A stretch of 64,000 bases of DNA from NCBI GenBank assembly GCA_003117195.1, contig BDSI01000014.1, positions 310,001-374,000 on the forward strand. The letters run 5' to 3'. The notes beneath the pieces are model-generated. The model saw only the letters and a program-made list of their open reading frames with translations. It ran no database searches and was not told where the DNA came from. Every line of letters begins with the position of its first letter. Position 1 is the stretch's first letter. The position numbers and the translations under genes are program-made. This document shows, in pieces, positions 61,145 through 64,000 of the stretch. The DNA comes from Eudorina sp. 2006-703-Eu-15 (lineage: Eukaryota; Chlorophyta; Chlorophyceae; Chlamydomonadales; Volvocaceae).

Positions 61145-61985
61145 ATGGTCTCTTGCCTCTGCACAGTGTGCCATGTGCACACACTCGAGGGGCGGTATGG
61201 ACGGCATGACACAAGTATTCTACCTGATACACAGGAAGCTTAGGTCCACTGGGGCCCGAGATGTCAATGACAGATGAGAGCCCTTCCCAGTGAGTCGCTC
61301 ACTGGGCTGATGGATGACATAAGTGGAACCGACAGTGTCAATATGCTGGCTTAGCCAGTCGCCGGCAATATTCACATATTACCCGCCGCTCCACGGCATG
61401 TGGGTTCGTCCGGATGCGTTCGAGGGTTCACCCTCCGCCGGCTTTCCCTTGCCCGCCTCGTGGCCGCCTGCCCCCGCACAGCTACAGCCACAGCTACAGC
61501 CACAGCTACAGCCTCACCTACAGCTACCACTGAAAATCCCGGGAGCCACAGCTAAAGCCACCACTGCAAAACACTGGAACAGTGGCTGTTGCGCACCCTG
61601 GCTGCAGTACACGATGTACGCCAGTATGGGCAACGTACACGCACACGGCACCTGCAGAAGCTGGGTCGGCGATGGCGGTGTGACACGTGAGGCCTTGGAC
61701 AACTGCAGTTGCGGCATGCGGTCGGTGACATCTGCAAGTTCGTATTTACCGTACCCCCGATCGTACCCCCACCTACCTCAGCCACACCATGCCCGTACCC
61801 CCCCCACCGTCCAGGCACCCCACCGTCACTGCTCCGACCAGACCCCCGCCCCCAAACTGCTGTGACGCACTGCGGAGTGCCCGCGCCAGCCCCCGTTACA
61901 GTTCAGCACAGCTGCGGGAGCCTCTGTCGGCCTGGAGGCGGCACGTCACAGAGCTTCCCACACAGGTGTGAAGGCAGGGCCTTCC
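61145..61985 (+). repeat. Chimeric, shortened unit lacking a tRNA
   Basis: The unit is normal to about 61760, then about 170 bp (61780-61950) is only weakly alignable, C-rich and unlike any other copy. It rejoins at GCTTCCCACACAGGTGTG (61954) and jumps from GGCAGGGCC directly into TTCCCAGTGAGTCGC of the next unit, deleting the tRNA and its flanks. Confidence 0.8.
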
Positions 61986-63326
61986 CAGTGAGTCGCTCAC
62001 TGGAGCTGAGTCGGATGGATGACATAAGTGGAACCGACAGTGTCAATATGCTGGCTTAGCCAGTCGCCGGCAATATTCACATATTACCCGCCGCTCCACG
62101 GCATGTGGGTTCGTCCGGATGCGTTCGAGGGTTCACCCTCCGCCGGCTTTCCCTTGCCCGCCTCGTGGCCGCCTGCCCCCGCACAGCTACAGCCACAGCT
62201 ACAGCCACAGCTACAGCCTCACCTACAGCTACCACTGAAAATCCCCGGGAGCCACAGCTAAAGCCACCACTGCAAAACACTGAGAACAGTGGCTGTTGCG
62301 CACCCTGGCTGCAGTACACGATGTACGCCAGTATGGGCAACGTACACGCACACGGCACCTGCAGAAGCTGGGTCGGCGATGGCGGTGTGACACGTGAGGC
62401 CTTGGACAACTGCAGTTGCGGCATGCGGTCGGTGACATCTGCAAGTTCGTATTTTACCGTACCCTCGATCGTACGCCCCATACAATGAAATGAATGAATG
62501 TTACAGCGGACCCCAACGGGATCATCGGTGTATACGCAGAGCAAGCCCCAGTAGGCCCCACCGCCAAGGCCGGCAGGTCACCTCCACACCACAACGCCGC
62601 ACCCAAAGAAAACACACCGGGCCATAACCCCAACCAGTCAGACACCGAAGCAAGCAGAGGCGCGCAGCGGGGCAACACTACCAAAGGGATAGGCACAGCA
62701 GCGGGCATAATCCCCAGAAGTGTATAAAGCCAAGCACAGGGGAGGTCGCCCACACAGGCACCCCATTACCCCAGCTACCACCACCTCTGAGGCACCCAAC
62801 GCAGCACCCTCTCGAGGTCTTGGAAGGCCCACGCCTGGCTCGTGACACTGCCCAGCGACCGCTAGTGGGGTAACCCGCATCAAAAGAAATAACTTGGCCA
62901 AAACAAACCCATACAATGCCGTACCTCAGCCACACCATGCTCTCGTACCATACCCTAAACCGTGCCTAGGAATCCGTCAGCGTTACTAGTTCAGTCACAG
63001 CAGCAGGGCAGCCCCCGGACTCACCCAGATGCTGTACTGTCGTACCAGACACAGGTTGGAAAGAAGTTGACTCGCGGCAGCCCCAAGATGGACATGGTGT
63101 TGAGCGACAGCTGCGGAGATGTTCCTGGCGGTTGGTTTGTGTTGGGCGGGGCCATGGAGGAGAATGAACCCCGATTATTACCCAGCTTCCCACACAGGTG
63201 TGAAGGCAGGGCCCTCTTCATAGGACCGCCCCTGGACCTTCCACGCTGCGTGCTTCCCGCGCTTCTTCCCTTGCCGCGGGGTCGGTTGTGGGCGGCCCGT
63301 GGACTTTTGGTGCTTCTGGTCAGCTG
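61986..63326 (+). repeat. Terminal unit body with the minus-strand element, before a LINE copy
   Basis: Standard body with small oddities (GGAGCTGAGTCGGATGG at the hairpin, a short minisatellite at 62180-62220 lacking the usual TATAGCC start). It retains the TCCACGCTGCG block deleted in sub-blocks 4 and 5. Confidence 0.85.
62488..62907 (-). mobile_element. 416-bp retroelement copy 10, with small insertions
   Basis: Duplications at 62477-62487 and 62908-62918. Four extra bases (for example AATGAAATGAATG, GTATACGCAGAGC, AAGGCCGGCAGG) make it 420 bp. Confidence 0.78.
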
Positions 63327-64000
63327 CAGATGCAGAAGGTGTTGAACAGCGAGTTGAGTGGTTGCTGTCCAAACCTCTTCCCGAGGCTCAGATTGTGACG
63401 GCGATGAGGGAACGACTAATGAGCGGTTGGGAACATGTGCGCCTCGATGTCGAGCCAGACAATTACCCATCAGACGGGAAACAGCCGGGGATCCATATGT
63501 CGAAGTACAAGCATTGGATGGGCCTGTCGTTTATGGGTGCGGCGGTCGTTATGTGGCAACCGCACGCTACAGTTTTTATCCCCCGTTCTGCGCACCGGAA
63601 GCTAATGCAATTCAGGCTTTGTTGTTGGGCACTTGAGTCTAACAGGGCGCGGAGGGGTAGGCACCATGTCCCTAGAGGACAACGGGTCTGCCGTTGCTGC
63701 CGCTCTGAAGACCAGATTGAAGATGAGAAGCATGTTCTACTCGACTGCCCGGCTTACGATGCAATACGCGCTGAGGAAGGGTTTCACCGCCCTAATACGA
63801 TGAGGGAGGCGATTGCCTGGGATCCGGCTCGTTTGGCAAAGATGTTGGAGCGCATGTGGGCTCACCGTAATTCTATCGTGCCCTTTGGGCGCTAGTCTCG
63901 TCGACTCCTGTTAATGCGGTATTGCAAACCAGTGCTTTTGGGCGTTTTGTTTGCCCTTGGGCCTCCGGCTCGTATGGGTATGTGCAGGTATGGGGTTAGG
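63327..64000 (+). mobile_element. 5'-truncated LINE 3' end, copy 4 (cut by window end)
   Basis: Left duplication CAGCTG at 63321-63326, same truncation point. About 28 bp of the 3' tail lie beyond the window. The host unit retains the TCCACGCTGCG block missing from copies 1-3. Confidence 0.85.
63329..63895 (+). pseudogene. LINE ORF2 C-terminal fragment, copy 4
   Basis: Fragment frame intact to the same stop TAG (63893-63895). Confidence 0.75.

Larger units (their letters stand above)
4574..64000 (+). repeat. Giant tandem array of tRNA-Ala-headed satellite units
   Basis: Direct comparison shows the same unit repeated head to tail to the end of the window. Landmarks recurring in the same order are: the tRNA-like gene; TATGGACGGCATGACAC; a 9-bp hairpin (CCCAGTGAG, loop TCG, CTCACTGGG); TGGATGACATAAGTGG; the 12-bp minisatellite; GAAAATCCCCGGGAGCC; a bulged GTACA hairpin; TGCAAGTTCGTATTTTACC; CATGGAGGAGAATGAACCC; then CTGGTCAGCTGTCC before the next tRNA. 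Spacing between tRNA starts is 1120-1382 bp in units without insertions and 1549-2256 bp in those with retroelements. There are 42 tRNA copies and about 45 bodies. No copy is inverted. The array continues beyond position 64000. Confidence 0.97.

Noticed and set aside
4574..64000. Telomeric or rDNA origin of the array
   Set aside because: No TTTTAGGG/TTTAGGG tracts and no rRNA-like segments were seen.

Overview
The window looks like nuclear DNA from a GC-rich eukaryote, most likely a chlamydomonadalean (volvocine-type) green alga. The evidence is a WD40 gene with several spliceosomal introns of 570-700 bp (donors such as GTGAG, GTAGGT and GTGCGTG), intron microsatellites, an RNA polymerase III type tRNA gene, and 5'-truncated non-LTR retrotransposon pieces. 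There are no bacterial operons, ribosome binding sites or CRISPR features. The taxon is an inference; no marker gene is present.

Region 1 (1-4510) is the 3' part of a plus-strand WD40-repeat gene. It has four exons (203-592, 1163-1714, 2413-2673, 3293-4510), all joined in phase 0, giving 806 residues and a stop. The 5' end lies outside the window. Intron 593-1162 contains a B-box-like palindrome that may belong to an old SINE.

Region 2 (about 4574-64000) is one continuous tandem array that starts only about 64 bp after the WD40 stop codon and runs off the right edge. There are about 45 unit bodies and 42 tRNA-Ala copies, all on the plus strand. Each standard unit (1.12-1.38 kb without insertions) has a 72-nt tRNA-Ala-like gene, a body with short hairpins, a 12-bp minisatellite that begins about 404 bp after the tRNA start and varies from about 4 to 25 copies, and about 680 bp of body leading to the next tRNA. 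The tRNAs keep the alanine identity pair G3-U70 and A73, and carry anticodon CGC (30 copies) or UGC (12 copies). All have A at position 54, and nearly all lack a nearby T-run terminator.

The array has internal layers. 5.8-17.3 kb holds compact 1140-1156 bp units in an A-A-B higher-order pattern. 17.3-43.6 kb holds units with expanded minisatellites, including two multi-unit duplications. 43.6-48.1 kb holds four units of exactly 1120 bp. 48.1-54.9 kb holds three units of 2256 bp, each carrying two retroelement insertions. 54.9-61.1 kb holds four units of 1549 bp with one insertion. 61.1-64.0 kb holds a rearranged, tRNA-less unit and a further double-insertion unit.

Two retroelements colonised single units and were then copied by array turnover. 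One is a 416-bp minus-strand element with an 11-bp target duplication and an (ATTC)n tail (10 copies). The other is a 702-bp 5'-truncated LINE 3' end carrying a C-terminal CCHC zinc-knuckle reading frame, inserted just upstream of the tRNA (4 copies). The region around 31-35.7 kb carries many single-base losses in homopolymers and is probably poorly polished assembly rather than biology. I see no convincing protein-coding gene in the array apart from the LINE fragment.
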